64,000 bases of DNA from Gavia stellata (GCF_030936135.1 NC_082637.1:42791821-42855820); one strand, 5' to 3'. Shown: positions 1 through 15,700, numbered from the stretch's first letter. Numbers and translations are program-made. Notes: generated from the sequence alone by a model not told the origin.

Positions 1-636
1 AGTCTAAACCTCCCCTGGTGCAGCTTTGAACCATTCCCTCTCCACCTCCCTCTCCACTTCCCCTTCTGGGGCAGCCTCCTTTCAGAGAGCTGTAGAAGAC
101 AAGTCTTCCAGTTTTTAACTGTATGTGAGGGAGAATGGAGTTTAAAATCTGTTTGTCTGAAAATATCCACAGTATCCAGATACTAAACACTGCACTTTTT
201 TCCATTCAGGAAGTCATAGAGGAGAAACCTTTCCTAAAGAACTGATTTTGAACACACTTTTCTTCTCTTGGAATATTAATGTTAGGCAGCCCAAAACCTG
301 AATTTTCCTTTCAGCTTGTAAGCTCCACTGTCTTTTTTTTTTTCTCTACTTAATGTTTCCCTGTTAATCACAAGTGGGGAAGAAAATGAGTATTTAAAAT
401 CTACTGTGTATACTTTATTTCTAAAGTATACATACATATTTTGAAGTATAGACACTGTTTTTAATATTGTGCTGAGAATGGTTTTATGCATGTTTTTTCA
501 TGCACAATGTTGTTTTAAGTTTTCCTTTTTCATTATTTGAAAAAATTATTAAAGTGTTATTGTTGAAATGCTAGATGCAACAGTCATTGACACAAGATAT
601 TCATTAACATTTTAATTTAATATTACTTCTTTTTAG
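1..636 (+). other. VPS13A intron, nothing further recognised
   Basis: No exon-like frame or repeat family is seen; there is a short T tract near 333. It ends at the acceptor ttttag before 637. Confidence 0.6.
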
Positions 637-766
637 CTCCCTCAGTGAATTGGAAGACTGTCTTCAGCCAAATAAGGCAGTACTGTATACTTGGGCGGAC
701 CCAGCAGGATCTAGAAAATTGAAATGGAAATGTGGAAATAGAACTGAGGAAATTACCCCGAAAGAG
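637..766 (+). CDS. VPS13A: VPS13A exon (about exon 53)
   Basis: 130 bp between acceptor ttttag and donor gtacgt. The first base completes a codon from the preceding exon outside the window, and the rest reads [20 protein letters not shown] onward, ending in phase 0 with TPKE. It corresponds to the end of the VAB/SHR-like region. Confidence 0.93.
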
Positions 767-3700
767 GTACGTTTATTATCTAAATCTCCTTTTAATGCTG
801 TCTAATTTATTATCCTGTTCATCAGTGTATGTATGACATTCCATATGTAATGAGTATGATCAGCAATCTCATATATGAGGTTCAAACACAGAACAGTAAC
901 AACACTGTGTTTGCTGGAACTTGTGCCCATAAGCATTGCCTTCAGTTCAAAAGCGTGTGTGTGTGAGAGTGACTGCTGTAAAACTTCATAATTAAAAATT
1001 CTATTATTTTCCTGTACCTATAAAAAAAAGTCTTCCATTGTTCGTCGTGTTGCTAAGACTTTTGCATTTGCTTGTGGGGTAGAATGATGAATATATTTGT
1101 AAAAACTTTTCCTCTCTTGTTCGTAGGACAAAATGGAAATACTCAGCCTGGACTGTAGAAAAGTAGTCTATTTAGTGTCATTCTTTGAAGGTTTGCAGCG
1201 TATTGTCCTAATCACTGAAGATGAGAATGTATTTAAACTGACATATGAAAGTGTAAAAGCAGAACTAGCAGAACAAGAAATTATTCTGTCTTTGCAAGAT
1301 GTTGGAATTTCATTGGTTAATAATTATACAAAGCAAGAGGTGTCCTACATTGGAATTACAAGGTAACTTATTTTGTGTGCCCACAGTCTAAAATGTTTAA
1401 CTTCAGGTATTTTCACTCACTGAATTTCATTTTGGAGTGCGATGGAAGAGGAAAAATAGGTCTGGGTAAAAGTATTTAGAACTAAATCATTATGTTTTTC
1501 TGTTGTAAAGAGAATTGTTTTCACTGTGTTTTATATTAATGCATATGGTTTCTGGTTTTGGATGTACGTGTTTTTGCAACACGTAATTGTAACTCCGTGT
1601 GGCAAACTTCCCAATACATTGAACAGAAGTATTTGCTGCCCATGTAGTTTGGGGAGTGATAATATAAGGAGTAAGGTCTGTGTGTCAATGGATTTTCCTG
1701 TCTTCATTACAGGAACAAGGTGCTGAATTCTGTGTTGAAATTCGTGATTCAGTAGCAGCTTGTACTTCTTTTTAGTTTTGATTGAGAAATTATGGCGACT
1801 CCAAGGCTCTAATACTTTAGGTTTTCTACTACAACATTTCAGAGCGAAGCAGGAAAGAAACTGTAATGCTTAAGAAATGTGTGCTGAATATTGAAAAGGG
1901 GTTTTTTTTTAGAATACTCAAGGGACAGTTGTATATCATTGCCATAATCCACACACTTCTGTATATTCATAGCCATGAGGTTGCTAGAGTGAGGTTTTTT
2001 TCTCTTGATTGGTTCTTTGCATTGCAAACAAGCAAAAACTTCGCATACACATATACTTCACGTATTCACATCTTTCATTCACAAAGAAAATCCCAATCTT
2101 TGCCCTCATCTGAGACACTGAGCTCCTATAACTATCTAGACAGTGGAAACACTCCATTCAAAGTGGCAGCTAATTGCCTATATTCAAAGTAGTGTTGAGA
2201 TTTCACTGAATCAGTGTTTTTCAGAAGCAGTCATCCATAGTCAGTAGTTTAGCAGTGCTTATAGTTAGTATTGTTTTCTTGTTAAAACCCTGAGTGGATG
2301 TCAAACTCCTGAAAGGTCTTTCTGAGGATAAGAGATTATTCCTTGGGTACAGTGAAAAAAAATCCCATTATTCAGAATGTTCCCACTTGTGAATGTCTTG
2401 TTATAAAAAGAACGGAAAAGGCAGTTTGTATCTAACTTGATGCAGAAACAAGTTTCACCATGCTGGTTCTGGGATCACAGCACATTTGGGGCGGGGGGGG
2501 CGGAGCGGGGGGAAGAAAAAAAAAAGAGGAAGAAAAGGGAAAACTCCAGCAATTTCGAGGTAGTAGTCTATTTTGTAGCTGTTGTCTTGCCCTTCAGCTC
2601 ACCTTTTTTTTTTTTGTTGTTCTGCCATTGATGTCTCTGAACACAGACACTGATGTAGCTAACAGGGATTGGATTAGGGGGCTTTGTCTGGAAAGCTGTG
2701 TATTTGTGGGCTATAGAGTAACTTCTGGAAAGAAGAAATACCCTCCACGTGTCTGATAGTGTTTTGTGCCCTATAGTGTGCCTTTGGTTTGACTATAAGG
2801 TGCAATCAGACATGAGAGCTTCTCATGGAAGCAGTGGAATTAAGCAGAAGAGAGTCCAGTGCCCTTTTAATGATGGTTAATTATTTTGTTGTTTTATTAA
2901 TAATAAAAGTAAGAGACAAAAGAAAATAATTGATTTTGGGATACCATTAAAAAAAAAAACAAAACAAACCAAAAAACCACCACCAATAACAAAACTCAAA
3001 CAAAACCAAAAACACCCACCATAAAATTGGTAGAGGAAACATGTAAACCAAAATCACGGTCTATTGATTCAGACAGAAGGAGTGAAGAAACTAGCTATCA
3101 AAAGTAAGAGGCAGTTCAGGAGGCGTTTTGTCTTGTCTTGAAGTTCTCAATTTCTAGTAAACCCAACTATGCCAAAATATTTGCAGGAGTATGTGCAGAA
3201 AACTACCTTGAGATTGTAGAATAATGGATGGCAGTATTGTTGAAACTGAGCTTCCTGATTAAGTATCCTTACATACCGATCTTCATCAAAGTGGGGAGTT
3301 ATACAGACTTGCTGTTAACTCTTTCTTTTTTGCATTATATTGAAGAGACTGGCTTCCAATTATCACCCACTGCCTTCTTGGTACTTTGAGCCACTTTTAT
3401 TTACTACAGTAGTGCTTTATGTTGTGGTTTCTCATTCTGTAGTTATAACCTATTAAAAGCCATATTATGGCAGGGAAAACTTGTTCCGAAATAGCTAATC
3501 CTTCTCTCTTGGTCCTTTGTTTTATTTTCAAAGTTCTGATGTGGTTTGGGAGACAAAACCTAAGAAGAAATCAAGATGGAGACCAATGAGTGTTAAGCAG
3601 ACTGATAAATTAGAACAAGAATTCAAAGATTACAGTGAGCTAACTCCTTCAGAAAATAAGATTATTGAGTTGGAATCAAATGTTCTGGTAATACCGATAG

Positions 3701-6700
3701 TTCTCTAATTCTATTGTTTACATGTATACACAGGAAAAAGATAATATATCAATTTTGCTATCTTTGAAGAAACTTCCATGGAGAACTGAGATGATTGATT
3801 TGCCTAATTAATTTGAAAACCCTTCTTTACCTCTGTCTAGAAAAAAAACTTTGTAAAAAAATCCATAAATGTTTGAAAACTTGCTATAGACTTTTTCTTG
3901 TTAGCCTCTATCTTTTGAAATTGAAGTGTAACATTTTTGCAGGTCATGGGACTAAATATGCATAAAGCTACAGTAAAGAAGCTTCGGGTTTGGTTCATTT
4001 GTTATACTGGGGAGGTGGGCAGGGTGTTAGTTTTGGGTTGGTTTGTTTGTTTTGGCACAAAATCTTGTATTTTTCAAGTGCCTTATTGTAGGATAATTCA
4101 ACTGTGTCATTCAACCACATACATATGAAAAAATAATTCCAGAAACTATTCTGGAATGTAAAAGCACATTATGCTCCAAATACAGCTGTCCTTGTCTGTA
4201 GATAAATTCTAGATACTCATTAGAATTGTGTTGTAGGTAAATGAACATGGTATAGGTAAATGAGCCAATTTTTATCTCGGTCATAGACCGTTATAGTATA
4301 CTAATCTGCCTTTCCTCTAGAAAGCCATGTATTAAATGCTAATAATCCTCCAAATAATGCAATATTTTGTAATTTTACTTCTATTGAAATTTATGGCAAA
4401 ATTTGATTGTTTTAAAGAAAAGTTATGACATTTGACTTAAACTCCAAAACTTTTCCCACTAAGCTATCTTTACAATGTTAATGAACAGTATAAATTTTAA
4501 AGTATATTACAAAAAGCAGTCTTTTGAAACACACAGCATACCAAATTTTCTTTAATAATATGATAGGTATGTTTAACTCCTAATGGAATGAACATGAAAA
4601 TTCAACAACCAAATGAGATTCCTATCAGAAGGAATTATCTGCCAGCTTTAAAAGTAGAATACAGTTCATCTGCACATCAGAAGTCTTTCAGAATTCAAAT
4701 TTACAGGATACAGGTGAGTCTTGTCAAAAAACAGTGAGTTTTTAATTAAGAAAAAGTTACTTTAATGGGAAATTGAATTTATTTTTAGAATTTTTTGGAT
4801 TTGTCATGTTTTGAATTTAATCGTGCTCATTGGCTTTTACATCAGTGCTTCTCAATCTTCGGAAATACTGCTTAAATGGTTCTGGAAAAAAACCCCAGAC
4901 AACTATGTTTGGGAAGAACATTTACCATTCATCTTCCATGCTTTTTCTTGTGGCTTTTCTTTACAACCAACAAAAATAGGTACAATTTGTTGTCTTGCAT
5001 ATGTTCTGTGATTCTGTGATTCAAGTTTTTAAAACCAAATACTTTGCAAAAATTATGTGGACCATTTATTACCACCAACTTTGAGAAGCTTGTCTAGACT
5101 ATTTGGATTGGATGATTTCATTTTGAAAATAGAGATACTTTGAACCACAATAGCGTCTTTTTTTTCTTCTTTTGAACTGGTGGAATGCTACAGGTAATGT
5201 TCATAATTCTTGTGTTTTTCCTGATTTTAAAATATTTCACTACTGAAAAGCTAACGTGCTGCGCCTTGTCCTGTCCTTACCCCTATTAGATACAAAACCA
5301 GATTCCTGGAGCCATATTCCCCTTTGTGTTCTATCCTATTAAGCCTCCAAAGTCCATCACCTTGGATTCAGGTTTGTTGTTCTAGTTTAACATAATCCTT
5401 ACTTCTAAAATAACAAGATAATTTGCTTGTACTGAAGTTAACCACGCCACTTTTATCAGATGAAGTCGGTATAAGCTTACTGACTACAGAAAACACAAAT
5501 ACTAATATTAGGGAAGCAGTTTTCTCTACACAGAAGATATACAGAAAACCATTTAAACAGTTAACAGTCAGAAGAAAACAGGTTCTTTCGTCCATCAATA
5601 TCATACCTTTAAGCACATCTTTTTGATACAGTAATTCAGTGCTCTTGGAGAGCATAACGTGAAAGTTACATTTGGATCAAACTTAAAACAGGCTTTTGGC
5701 AGTTGCATTCAGACCACAACTAAAACTTAATGCTGACTAATATAGGAAATAGTTGCCTGCTGAAAATAAGAAAAGATCAAATTGTTTCTTATCTTGATGG
5801 TAGTGAATCTGTTGCACCGTTTCTGTATTACTTGCATATGAAGTTCCAGGGCAGTGAGGATTTGCTTTTCATCTTTAGTCATCTGATTTTTCCCTACTGC
5901 CCCAAATAAATTATCTTAATCATGTTGTTTATTTTTTTCTTTGCTTGCATGCAATAGATAACCTAGTGACCTATCTGAAATAATCTTAACTAGTAAGAAG
6001 AGAAATGTATGCCAGTGCTAGTCTAAACTGAAAATTGCTATGTGAGGCTCCATTTATAAGCTCTGAAGATGGCAAATTATTTTGCCTGTTTTGCCTGTAG
6101 TCTTCCAACTTCTGCAATGCTTGGAGCATAGAGCTCAATGTCAGTATACTATGTGATGAAACTGCAGTCTTCCATCAAATCATTAAGGGCAAAGTCACTT
6201 GGAAGACGAAAGTAATCTCAGGAGGGATTCTAAATTGAGACAAAGAATACTCCTTGTAATTTTGTACAGAAGCTAGTAAGATGTTAGGTGTTCATTCTAA
6301 ATATGATCAATTTCAAGCTAGAGTGCATAAATCTGCAAAATTCTTTTTTTGTTTAGTTTATATTTTTGTATCAGCTGTTGGAAAATCTTATTCCATGACT
6401 AGGGAAATTATAGAGGTCTAAGATTATATCAATATTAATTTGCTTTTAAATTAAAATGGTACATTTTGAGATCAGTGAAATAGAATTTTGATGTTCCATT
6501 TCATTCTTGTCTTCCTTTCTGTTCCTGTTCTTTTCCCTGGCTTAGTTGTTTGCCAGTCATATCCGTTATGTAATCCTACTTTACAGGACTGAGAAAACCC
6601 TGAACATATATGACATTCTCATATTAAAAATATAAAGATATGTATATCATATAAAAATCTGTGCTCATCTCTTTTTATTTTACAACTTAATAGCACCAAA

Positions 6701-9700
6701 ACCATTTACTGATGTCAGTATTGTAATGAGAACTGCAGGACATTCACAAATATCTCATATTAAGTAAGTATTTTGACATGTTCCATCTCTTTTGCTATTG
6801 ATTGTATTTAATCAAGCTTTAAAATAAAAATTATGATGGGGCAAACATAATGCAATGTAATTTTACACCAACTCATTCTCAGAAAGATTAGAGCACTTAA
6901 AGGGGGCCGAACTTTCATCTCTCTATTATCCACATAATTGCAGAGTAAAGCAAGGATTTTAAAGTGTCTTTTTAATGCAGATTTTTAGTCTTTTTTCGTT
7001 TAGAAAAAGCTCTGTGTTTAACAGTGCTATATACAGTGTTAAATGCTTGATTAAAATAGTTCTGGTTACAGGAAATGTATTTATCTTACACCACTGTGGG
7101 AAGCCTCCTTTTCACTAGTGAAATGGCGAATCCCTTAGGGGGAAAAAAAAAAATATATCTGAAGTCAATACATAAATGGCCTAAATACCCTAGATTAAGT
7201 TTTGTGTTACACATTTTTGTAAAACACCTTAATAATTGTTTTTTGTTTCATGTGTAGGTATTTTAAGGTCCTGATTCAAGAGATGGATCTCAGATTAGAT
7301 CTTGGCTTTCTGTATGCCCTGGTTGAATTCTTCACACAGACTGATGTGCCGAGTGACCAAGAGGTAGAAACCATCTGTTCTTTAAAGATTAATAGATTTT
7401 AAGTTTGTAATTATTCAATTTGTATTTCAAAAAGAAAAAAACAACTTGGTCTTCTGTGTCCATAACACTGATTAATTGCTGTGTCTGGGACTGAGGTGGT
7501 GGAGTCACCATCACTGGAGGTGTTCAAGGAATGTGTGGACGTGGCATTGCTTGACGTGGTTTAATGGATATGGTGGTGTTGGGTTGATGGTTGGACTTGA
7601 TGATCTTACAGGTCTTTTCCAACCTTAATGATTCATCTTGCATGCTATGCAAAGAAGGCTTCAAAACCTTCTGAAAAGAATGAAACTAATGCTGTTGTAG
7701 ACTCTTTGGTCTTACTAATGCCTGAGGGATCAGTTAATTAAGAACCTGAAACAGGAAGAAACTGAAAATAATACGATTTTCCTTAACACAGCTTGTGTAA
7801 ATAAAATAACACAAAAAAAAAAAACCTAGGAAAATCTTGGACAGGAAATTACTGAAACTTACCTGCCCATGAGAGCAAAAGAATATAAAAGGAATGGAGA
7901 GAGGGGTTGATTAGAAAGTGAAAGCGTCTTCAGTAATTTTATGCAAAATTATAAAATTGAAGATGATGTAGTTGACATGTTGATACTGAGTTGAGAGGAG
8001 AAGGCAGAGGGAGGGAATTGAATTACTGTACAGGGAGAATGAGAGGACTGTACATAGGAACAGTCAAAATAAAATAAGCAATAATATGAAGTGCAAGGTA
8101 GTCTGCTTGGGAAATAATAATGAAAACTTCAAATACAACCATAAAGCAATAGAGGAGCCAGAGTTTCTTGGATTTGCCAAAGAAAAACAAAAAAGGTGAT
8201 AAGCTGTGTAGATACAATGCAGTTCTGGTGTATATTGGGTGTGCTGCTCTTTGTAAGAGTATTGAAATTTAAATGTCAATACACAACGAACTGTGTATTG
8301 GTTTTGTCTGTATCTCAAAAATGCTGTTAGTGAAAAATGAAACACTTGCATAAAAGATCTGCCTGGATGAGTAGAGCAAAAAGGTCCTTTTTGATGGGGC
8401 ATTAAAAGGTATTGTCTTACTGTGGCAAGTGAAAGGTATGTTGGAAAGGCAACTTTGCTTTTATTTCCCCATACCTACACAGCAGAGATTAAAAAACTAT
8501 TACTGCTCAGGGATTATACTAAAATAAGGAAAAAAGATTTAAAACTGGCACTAGTGTGAATATAAATTGAAAATTTTAAGAAAGTGTGGAACAACAAGAG
8601 AATAAATTTCTGGGATAACATTTCAAGCAAGATAGGAATCTTGTTAGAACTTTATAAGTTTATGGCGGAATAAATTGATGTAAGACTTGTCTGCAATGGG
8701 TTGTAGTTCAGTAGATATTTTCATCTAAGTAAATTTGCTAATCTTGCATAGTATAATGTATTAAATATATCTTCAGTTTCCTACTTCTGTTTCCTAAGCA
8801 TATGGAGTTCCTTGGTTTGAATTTCAAAAAGAAGATTCTGATTCTGGTTTTCTGACCTGTGATAAAGGCAAAATAAATGTACTGTCCAGTTCACAGAACG
8901 CTTATGTGGTTACATTGAGTTTGGGGTTATTGAGCATGAAGTTCTAGTTGATTTTTCCTAGTCCTGTCTTTCTTTCCTGTTGTTGTAATTTGAAGCCTGT
9001 GGATTCTTTGTAGAGCTCTAGTGGCAACACAGTTATGGAAGGTCTCACAAAACATATTAATTGCTTATTGACTTAGGAATTCTTGTCTCTTGGTGGTAAT
9101 GTAAATTTTAAATAAAATTTTAACTTAAAGAATGGGATCCTCTCTGGTGAGAGGCACCTTTCTCTAAATCAGGACCTTAGCATGTATTTCTACGTAGTCT
9201 TTTCTTATTATATTATAAACTCTTGAAGCAAAACTGAGTAAGGTAATTTTTTTTTAAAGGCTTGATGAGTCCCGTTTTGTTAAACATCATAAGCTTAATT
9301 AAACATCTTTAAAAATATAAATAGTAAGAATGAGCCATATAGTTGTGACCTATGAAATATAAGGAAATTTGAAGGGTTGCTTAAACAAAGCAGGCATTTA
9401 ATAACCGTTAATAATGTTACTTTAGAATTGTTTCAGAGACGTTGCTGTATTTTCGTATGCAGGAATATGTAGTCTAAACTGTGGTTCCCAGCAGTGTGCT
9501 AGGGCATACAGTCTGTTACATGTGTTGATAACAGGTGTACCTGTGAATTCTAGATTATTGTGGTAGTTTGAATAATTATGTTAATTTTCAACACACGGTT
9601 GTGTAGTGGAAAAAATACATTGTATTTTGTTCTCTCTTTCCCCTCCCAGTGGAAAGATGAATGATTTGAGATCAGCATTGTGAGTTGAATCACTGAATCC

Positions 9701-12700
9701 AGAGATTAGAAGAGCCCCTCTTCTGCACTTTCATTTTTAGTGGAATTGCAAGGCGTAATTTTAGGATTTGATCCCTACTTATTATTTAGTGCCTTGACTG
9801 TTTTGCTTGTTTAAGCAGCAAGGCGGTACCTGGGTTTACTGTTCTGAAAGGACCTCTCACATTATTTTCAGTTACAACTTAATTTTCTTTGACTGGTTAA
9901 GTGTTTTCTGACTATAACTTTAGAATTATTATTATTTAAAAATCTTAAGATGTTTTTGTACTTGGCCAGTTCTTCAAAAACTGTTGTAAAGGAACTCTGT
10001 CTTTTGAAGAAGAAAAGAGAGAAGGGCTAGATGGAGCTTTTCTCAGAGTATGTAAAAGTCTAGTTTCTATATAACAGAAAATAGTCTTTAGACTAGTTTT
10101 TTGTATTTAAAAACCTATGCACTATATTAAGTGTTCAAAAGGCTATATATGTGTGCCCTTTGTTTGACCCAGGTAAAAATTGTCCAAACTTTATTTGCAA
10201 ATATTTCAATTTTCTAAAAATAGATTTATTTTTTTTTTTTAAACCATTAAATAGTTGTATGTTGGATTGTCTTTTTATACATATGTTTCCTTGTCTTCAT
10301 ACAAAAAAGACTGCAAATAAACTGTAGTTAAAAGTCCTCTAAAATGTCAACTCTTTAATTAAAAAAATAAGATCAGGAGAGTATAAGCAGTATTAGTCAA
10401 TGTATTGCATCTCAGTGACAAATGCATGGTAGTTTTATGTACTCTGTATTTTAAAGTAATATTTTTTTGAAAATGCATTCACAGCTAGAACTTTTCAAAA
10501 AGGATGTTGAATCCCTTCAAGAAGAACTGATGAGTGTGTCATCAATGGATACATCACAGATCAGCTTATATGAATACTTTCATATCTCTCCAATTAAGGT
10601 ATACCTTTTTCACAGTACACCCTGTGTTTGCCCTCTAACTGAAGGAGTTTTGTCTCCTGCAGGGTAATAGGCACTGGAAATGAAAAACCATAGAGGTGAT
10701 AAAAAATAAAATAAAAATGTCCTGGAAAAGTGCTTTCAGTGTTACCACTAACTTATATGGGGTTTACATTAATATTTATTAAATATTTACATAAAAAGTT
10801 CATTATTTCACTCCTATCCATGACTTTCTTCATATACAGTAATTCTTTTTATTATTTAAGACATCCTTGCAAAATGCTATAGTTTGTGTGCAGACAGTGT
10901 GCTGTCGATTGCGGAATGATGTAATTTCTAAAAAAACATACAGCCAGCATTACTGCACAATGACATTTTCAGCTTTATTGTAACTTGCTCACTGGAAAAG
11001 CAGTTTTGCTTTTTGACTCCCGTAGAGTCTCCTTTTGGCTATTTTCCCACTCCCATAAACATTCAGGTACAGCTATTGATTAGTATGTGCAGACTTACAC
11101 GGAAACAACAGCCTGTTTGCCCAGATCTAACTCTCATGCATTTTTAGCTTACTGGTCTTCGTTTTTTGATTATTGCATAGCTGATGTTGTTAAAGCTGTA
11201 ATGGTACTTTGTAGGCTCTGTAACAGTCCATCCCATGGGAAATAGATCAAAGAATGCTTTGAGTTTCACCTCTTTACAGTATCTGGTGACATGTTAGAAA
11301 CAGTCTGCTATTAGAACAGGTAATTCCAGGAAATGCTTGGCTAGCTTTAAGTAAACAGATTAGCCTAACTCATTCCAAGTCTATGTAGTATCCATTTCAG
11401 TGTATCTCCATTTAGATGTTCATACATATGTCTCCAGTTGTTTTATTACAAAAACTGCTCAGGACAATGCCCTTTACATGTTAAGATAACAAAGTGAACA
11501 TTTTGTAACAAAGTAAACAAAAGCCGATTTTTGAATGTGTTCTGTCATATTTAACAAGAAAAATTACATGGAGGAGATAGGATGGAATAAATGGGCTTCA
11601 GATGCTAATAAAAGATTAGTCTTTAACAGTTATAAAGTTAATACAGAGCTGTGAATTAAGTAACAATGATTCTGTAAAACAAGCTATGTATCTTTGAAAT
11701 GAACGATGGTTAAGCTCTGTTATACCATAAATTAATGAATGGCACATGGTGTTGTTTTCAGACAATCGGAAACAGGCACAACTTCTTTTTGTCTGATTTT
11801 GAAAACTGCTGAATACACTTGTTTACTATAGAACCCTTTGAGCAATTTTCCTGAATGTTTCTCTGTTTTGAGACTGTCACCTTAATTTCTGTGAAACAAA
11901 TGCTTTGGTTAATTCAGAGCAGAGCACCTGGAGAGGTGGAGTTTTTCTTGTATACATATTCCAGTATCTATTTAGCAGCTGTAAAACTTATGTTAATAAT
12001 TATTTGTTTTCAGGCTTTTGTTTCTCGTTCTTGCGTGGACACCATGTTATGTTACCGTTTTCAGTCTGCTTTGATTTTTGGTATTAGTTATAGAAACAAA
12101 ATGTTTTGAAAACAAGCTAATAACCTAATTTATAGCTAAAATATTCTGAAGACCTTATCTGAAAACATGAGTAAGCAATTTCAAGTTCTTTTTTTCTTAA
12201 AGGTAGTTCCAGTTATTCAGTTTGACTTCAAATATTGCTGGTTTTTTTTATTGCCCTATGTGGTGTATATTTATGTTCTTAGTTGTGAAGTCAGTCTGAT
12301 ATCAGTCAAGATTAGAAATGTCTTATGTCAGCTTTTAAATCATCTAAAACATTATAAAGATAGCATATAATACTTCTAATAACCAACCATGTTATTTCCC
12401 AATCTCTTTTTTATCCTTTAGTTACACTTAAGCTTTTCACTGAGTACGGGTGGAGAAGATAGTAACAAAGAAGAAAGAAAGAACGAATTGATACCACTTC
12501 AGTCCTTGAATCTCCTGCTGAAGAGTATAGGGGCCACCCTCACAGATGTACAAGATGTTGTCTTTAAGTAGGTTAAAAATATGGTTGTAAGGATTACTTC
12601 CAAATATTATACCAATATTACATATGTTAGTTTTTATTTTGCTCTGCATAATTAGGACTTACTTTTTCTCTTTTCTTTCTTTTTTTTTTAGGTTGGCATT

Positions 12701-15700
12701 CTTTGAACTCAGCTATCACTTCTGTACTACACAACAGCTCCAATCAGCAGTTGTAAGGCATTATTCAAAACAGGTTAGAATAAGTAAATTCCAGTATTTC
12801 AGTAAATTTATATTTTAAAGCACTACTGTGCGCTTTGGTTCTATGAAAATAAATAAAATTACTTTCAGCCTTGTATGTTTGTACAGATGTTAAATACATA
12901 AACACATATAAAACAGTTACTCATTAGTTGGATCTATTGCCTCTACTTTGGGGGCAATTACTGTTTCCAAATTATGACTAGAGGAAAAGTGGCATGGATA
13001 ACAAACCAACTGGCTGGAATGGATAGTGGAAGCAAACACAATGCAGCTCTGATAGGCAGAATTGGCATCAAACTATTAATGCTTTTTCTTGGACATTAGT
13101 AGTGTATGAATTATGATCCCTCTTTGGCCTTTGTGTACTGTTCAGGTCCTGTCATCCAGCGGAGAGAGTCCAGCGGACATGCTTTTGTATAAAAGAATTA
13201 GTCCTCTTCTGTCCATCCATCATTAATAATAAGGGATTCTTTGGACATATTAATTTAGTGCTCTCTCCATCTTTAAAGGAGAAAAAACCTATACAGGGTT
13301 TTAATTGGGGAATGAGTTATTTGTTGTTCTCTGACCCTTCCTTTGCCCAGAGGGAAAATTTGAAATATCCTAGGAGATGCTAAATCTTTTTTTTAAAATC
13401 AAATTATACTTCATATAGATGTAGTTATAATGTTTTGCAGTGACTATCAACAATATTTTCTCAGCATATGCAAACAGACCGAATTTTGTCCTGTAGTATG
13501 AGAGAAATCTAGGTAATGTGCTTGCTTTGTAAAACCTCAAGAACATTAATGTCAGTTATTTCTGAAATGCTTCTAAGTAGTAATGTTTATTTGGCTGACT
13601 TAATGTGATTTACTTTCTGTAAGATTCTTTTTAATACAACTACTTCTACTTTTCCAAATAATTTTGAAGTTTTTATACTAAACTCATGTTACTTTCACTT
13701 TTTTTTACATCTGGGTATACTACACTGTTTGCCTTTGTTTTAGTGCAATTTCTGAAATATTTTTACTAATAACTATTTTTATTTTAGGCTATTAAACAGA
13801 TGTATGTTCTTATTCTTGGCCTTGATGTCTTGGGTAATCCATTTGGATTCATAAGAGGCTTGTCTGAAGGAGTAGAAGCATTCTTCTATGAACCTTACCA
13901 GGTAAAAATCTCCGCTGCCTTATGAAATGTATCACAAGTAGATAGATATGAATTATATTGAAAATGTGGACATATTAATACCTTTTTTGTTTTAAATTTA
14001 GATTTAGAATTGAAAATTTAAAGTGAAAGTGCCAGGAAAACTGACTGGAAGACTCAAGTGGGATAAAAAGGAGAGAGCAGTCCATTTAACTTAATTCACA
14101 AAAAACTGTTCCTTACAGGTCTTATTTTAAAATAAATTTACTTGTTTTCCATTTGCCTTAAAATAAACAGACTTCAGGGAATGAATTAGTATTTTTAAAT
14201 AGTCTGTCTTTCTCTCACAGGTGCTCTCATGGGCACTTTCACACTTTCTCACTTGCTCTCACGCTCTTGTAGACTTTGTTATATACAAATTCCAATAAAA
14301 ATGTAAGATTTAAACATATGTAATGCATAATATTTGAAGCTTAACATAAATGCATCTTTTTTTTTTTTTTCTTAGGGAGCCATCCAGGGTCCTGAAGAAT
14401 TTATAGAAGGAATGGCACTAGGACTTAAAGCACTAGTAGGGGGAGCTGTTGGTAAGTTTCAGCGTTATTGCAGTAGTATACTTAATAGTAAGCAATATAG
14501 GTGAGCATTTGTAAATTGCGTTGGCATTTTACTTTGGCTTATTTTCCAATAGGTGGATTAGCTGGTGCTGCATCGAGAATCACTGGTGCTATGGCAAAAG
14601 GAGTAGCTGCGATAACTATGGATGAGGATTACCAGCAGAAAAGGAGAGAAGCCATGAATAAACAGCCCACTGGTCTGAGAGAGGGTATCACTCGTGGTGG
14701 AAAAGGATTAGTTTCTGTAAGGAGAAAAAAAAAATTATGAAATTAAAAAATTAATGGATTTTATGCAGGCAAGGGTAACAATATAGAGGCTGCCGTAGTC
14801 ACCAGGGAGTTGTTACTCTTTATTTTAATTCTGGTTTTGCAAATATATGGCCACAATTGAGTGATAGCTTTTAAAGAAAAATACACAAGGGTAGAAGAGA
14901 AGGTAGGAATTGTGAAGCAGGTGCCTCTAATTCTGTTAACTTCTAGTGAATTTTAGAATACACCAATATGTGTACTTCGAGGCTATTCACCAACGATGTA
15001 GTAAGAAAAATGTAAAAAATGAAAAATATAATCTGAAAACATATATATTTGTAATGTCTTTTTTTTCTTGGTAGGGTTTTGTCAGTGGCATAACAGGAAT
15101 AGTTACAAAACCAATAAGAGGTAAGTTTAGGTCTTCTGATGCGTTACCTGTTCATATGATAGTAGGTTCTTGATATTTGATGAGACATTATAAATCTTTA
15201 TAAAGATTTTATATTCCTACTGACTTTTAGGTTAAATGTTGTTTACATGAACTTTGTGTGGAGGAGCCTATGTAGCTGCCTGTCAAATATGATTTGTAAT
15301 TAAATGGTAATTACGTTTGCTAAGATTGTAACAAAAACTCGAAGTGTTTAATAATGATTTGCTGCACTTAATCCTTTTAGGAGCTCAGAAAGAAGGAGCA
15401 GCTGGTTTTTTCAAAGGTGTTGGAAAAGGCTTAGTGGGAGCGGTAGCTAGGCCTACTGGAGGAATCATAGACATGGCAAGCAGCACATTTCAGGGTATTA
15501 AAAAGTAAGTAAAATAAGTATGAAAAATGACATATGGCATGAAACAGACAACAGTAGTAACAGTAGTACACTGTGTCTTTGTATCACTTCTGCATCAATG
15601 TTTCTGAATCTCTCAACTTCATCATTAATACAGATGAGCTAGAAAAAAAATCTTATCCATATTGTTATTTATATAATAAATAGGCAGCTCTTTAAAAAAG

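Larger units (their letters stand above)
1363..3533 (+). other. VPS13A intron with G-rich and A-rich tracts
   Basis: No exon is recognised. It contains a G-run block at 2488-2512, a T tract near 2606, and an A/C-rich low-complexity stretch at about 2948-3022. Confidence 0.6.
3688..7257 (+). other. VPS13A introns between exons 55 and 59
   Basis: Apart from the exons at 4567, 5290 and 6694 this is AT-rich intron. I recognise no repeat family or RNA gene in it. Confidence 0.5.
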
